Shown: piece by piece, positions 44,071-45,452 of the stretch | How positions within the stretch are numbered: the first letter of the stretch is position 1 | How the letters are laid out: the number at the start of each line of letters is the position of its first letter | NCBI GenBank assembly: GCA_017558175.1 | Contig: JAFYWH010000130.1 | Location: 1-45,452, forward strand | Origin: Bacteroidaceae bacterium | GTDB lineage: Bacteria; Bacteroidota; Bacteroidia; Bacteroidales; Bacteroidaceae | Direction: 5' to 3' | Length of the DNA stretch: 45,452 bases | Program-made: the position numbers and the translations under genes | The notes under the pieces: generated by a model | Told to the model about the DNA's origin: nothing | Databases searched by the model: none | Seen by the model: the letters and a program-made list of their open reading frames with translations, nothing else

Positions 44071-44103
44071 AATATCAATAATTTAAGGTTAATATGATAA
44101 TCG

Positions 44104-44111
44104 CAAAGATA
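44104..44111 (-). promoter_or_regulatory. Promoter -7 box for fucO
   Basis: The minus strand reads TATCTTTG, matching TAnnTTTG, 33 bases before the fucO start. Confidence 0.6.
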
Positions 44112-44131
44112 ATCATATTTTTAAATAAACG

Positions 44132-44169
44132 AAAGGTAGGAAGAGATTTTTCGTCATCTTCCTACCTTT
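44132..44169 (-). terminator. Terminator after hslR
   Basis: AAAGGTAGGAAGA (44132-44144) and TCTTCCTACCTTT (44157-44169) form a perfect 13-bp stem. On the minus strand CGTTTATTTAAAAA follows. It separates hslR from fucO. Confidence 0.85.
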
Positions 44170-44176
44170 ATTATGA

Positions 44177-44602
44177 TTAGTCCTCGAAGTCGAAGTCAAA
44201 ATCAAAGTCGTCATCGTCCGAGAAGTATTCGGGAGTGATGAATTCTTCCATGCTTCGGCGGTCTTTCTTGGTGGGTCGGCCAGTACCTCGGGCGCGATCC
44301 ACAAAACCGCTGATACGGTTCATTTCCAGCAATTCGTATTGCTCCTTCGGGGTGACGTTTTCCATCATCTCTGGTACGAGCTTGGCTCCCACACGCTTTT
44401 CGATGGCTTGAAGCACCTTGAAGGAGTAGGTGATAGGCGGTTTTCGCACGCTCACTACATCTCCCGGCTTCACCATGCGGGCGGGCTTGGCTTGTGCACC
44501 ATTGATGTTGATGCGACCTTTCTTGCAGGCTTCTGAGGCGATGGTGCGGGTCTTGAAGATTCGTACGGCCCACATCCATTTGTCTATTCTTGCTTCGGCC
44601 AT
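44177..44602 (-). CDS. hslR: S4-domain RNA-binding protein (Hsp15 / HslR)
   Basis: HslR binds stalled 50S subunits that carry a peptidyl-tRNA. The 141-residue protein has the S4 domain (RIDKWMWAVRIFKTRTIASEACKKGRININGAQAKPARMVKPGDVV; key start RIDKWMW and KPGD) and a basic middle (TGRPTKKDRR). The last 14 residues are almost only Asp and Phe (DDDDFDFDFDFED), an unusual acidic tail. It begins 3 bp after the pth stop, which fits a shared role in clearing stalled peptidyl-tRNA. Confidence 0.92.
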   Translation of the reverse strand: MAEARIDKWMWAVRIFKTRTIASEACKKGRININGAQAKPARMVKPGDVVSVRKPPITYSFKVLQAIEKRVGAKLVPEMMENVTPKEQYELLEMNRISGFVDRARGTGRPTKKDRRSMEEFITPEYFSDDDDFDFDFDFED

Positions 44603-44605
44603 GAT

Positions 44606-45169
44606 TTACTTTTTGTTGAATTGGTTCATGGTGATGTTGATGCCTGCCAAGCAGAAGCTCTTGATGATGCTTCCGGCAGTTTCCAAACGCTCGTCCATGG
44701 TCTTCATGTCTTCATCGGTAAAGTTGCCGAGTACATAGTCTACCTGATGTCCTTTCGGGAAATCGTTGCCGATGCCGAAACGCAAGCGGGCATAGTTCTG
44801 GGTTCCCAAGATTTCGGCAATGTGCTTCAATCCGTTGTGGCCGGCATCGCTACCTTTTGCTTTCAAGCGGAGGGTTCCGAATGGAAGGGCAAGGTCGTCG
44901 ACTACAATCAGGACATTCTCCAAGGCAATTTTTTCTTGTTGCATCCAGTAGCGTACGGCATTACCGCTCAGGTTCATGTAAGTGGACGGCTTGAGCAAGA
45001 TCAATTGGCGTCCCTTGACTGAAAGGGTAGCGGTGGCTCCGTAACGGCCATCGGCAAAAACAAGATTGGACGCCTTTGCGAGGGCGTCCAATACCATGAA
45101 TCCTATGTTGTGACGGGTATTTCGGTACTCTGCACCGATATTTCCCAGTCCTACAATCAAATATTTCAT
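44606..45169 (-). CDS. pth: Peptidyl-tRNA hydrolase
   Basis: Pth frees tRNA from peptidyl-tRNAs dropped by ribosomes. Start at ATG 45167-45169 gives 187 residues; the two extra codons before it depend on a TTG. Visible: [22 protein letters not shown] with catalytic His, [12 protein letters not shown], and [29 protein letters not shown] with the conserved Asp. It follows rplY by 27 bp and precedes hslR. Confidence 0.96.
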   Translation of the reverse strand: MKYLIVGLGNIGAEYRNTRHNIGFMVLDALAKASNLVFADGRYGATATLSVKGRQLILLKPSTYMNLSGNAVRYWMQQEKIALENVLIVVDDLALPFGTLRLKAKGSDAGHNGLKHIAEILGTQNYARLRFGIGNDFPKGHQVDYVLGNFTDEDMKTMDERLETAGSIIKSFCLAGINITMNQFNKK

Positions 45170-45196
45170 TGACAAGGATTAAATTGTGGTAATTAA

Positions 45197-45452
45197 TTAT
45201 TTCTTACCAGCAGCTGCAGCAGCCTGAGCACCACGAGCAGCACGAGTCAACTTAACTGCACAAACTACAGCGTCCTTAGCGTTGATCAATTCAAGACCTT
45301 CGTAGCTCAATTCGCCTACCTTGATAGTCTTACCAAGACCCAATGGAGTTACGTCGATAACGAGACGTTCAGGAATTGCTTCGTAGCAAGCCTTAACTTT
45401 GAGCTTACGGATCTGCAATGCCAACTTACCACCGGCACGTACACCTTCAGCC
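45197..45452 (-). CDS. rplY: 50S ribosomal protein L25/Ctc, partial (5' end outside window)
   Basis: The frame is open to the right edge, so only the C-terminal ~84 residues are seen (…EGVRAGGKLALQIRKLKVKA…). The segment VRAGGKL...RKLKVKACYEAIPERLVIDVTPLGLGKTI (first and last motifs quoted) matches the C-terminal domain of the long L25/Ctc (general stress) form, which binds 5S rRNA. The last residues are an Ala-rich tail ending AGKK. rplY-pth-hslR is a common order. Confidence 0.9.
   Translation of the reverse strand, partial: AEGVRAGGKLALQIRKLKVKACYEAIPERLVIDVTPLGLGKTIKVGELSYEGLELINAKDAVVCAVKLTRAARGAQAAAAAGKK

Overview
The window reads as chromosome of a Bacteroidales bacterium, most likely Bacteroides or Phocaeicola. 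Evidence: intergenic regions carry the Bacteroidetes promoter signature TAnnTTTG, often without a clear Shine-Dalgarno sequence before the gene. Gene families typical of the group are present (DUF4091 glycosidase-like protein, DUF5020, lipoprotein S41 peptidase, ferredoxin-less IorA), and protein best guesses all point the same way. No phage, IS element, CRISPR array or rRNA was seen. Everything here is read by eye from sequence; no database search was run.

Layout. 1-8646 (minus strand): a long directon hisH-hisA-hisF-hisIE-ftsE, then lysC-lysA, a GT2 glycosyltransferase and a six-hairpin glycosidase-like gene cut by the window start. 8833-9152: tRNA-Asp and tRNA-Lys. 9170-10751: radical SAM/SPASM gene plus SDR gene. 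10928-12055: DUF362 ferredoxin-type protein (minus), divergent from a nitrilase-family amidase. 12995-18508: a five-gene aryl-acid module (iorA, iorB, PLP aminotransferase, paaK, tandem-ACT protein) whose spacers are filled with palindromic repeats. 18649-22222: DUF4091 protein between two copies of a ~100-bp palindromic element, then an S41 lipoprotein protease. 22404-25176: XylE-type sugar symporter convergent with enolase. 25251-30081: a purine locus (NCS2 permease, DUF5020 protein and hpt on minus; xpt and a PurF homologue with a degenerate glutaminase domain on plus). 30225-34928: pepT, gcvT, and a CPA2-type antiporter.

34951-41443 is the most unusual stretch: a HisM/GlnP-type ABC permease, an ABC ATPase fused to a degenerate RsbW-like GHKL domain, a RelA/SpoT-domain protein lacking the usual GYRSLH loop, an NMT1/THI5-like binding protein, and a complete partner-switching set (dCache-HAMP-PP2C phosphatase, RsbW-like kinase, RsbV-like STAS protein) ending at one strong terminator. 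No sigma factor or other output protein is next to it. I propose it is a sensory system that joins an uptake complex to partner switching; this is inference.

41442-45452 (minus): a secreted serine peptidase, fucO, then hslR-pth-rplY, the last cut by the window end. Five families of palindromic or tandem intergenic repeats occur in the window; they are described separately.
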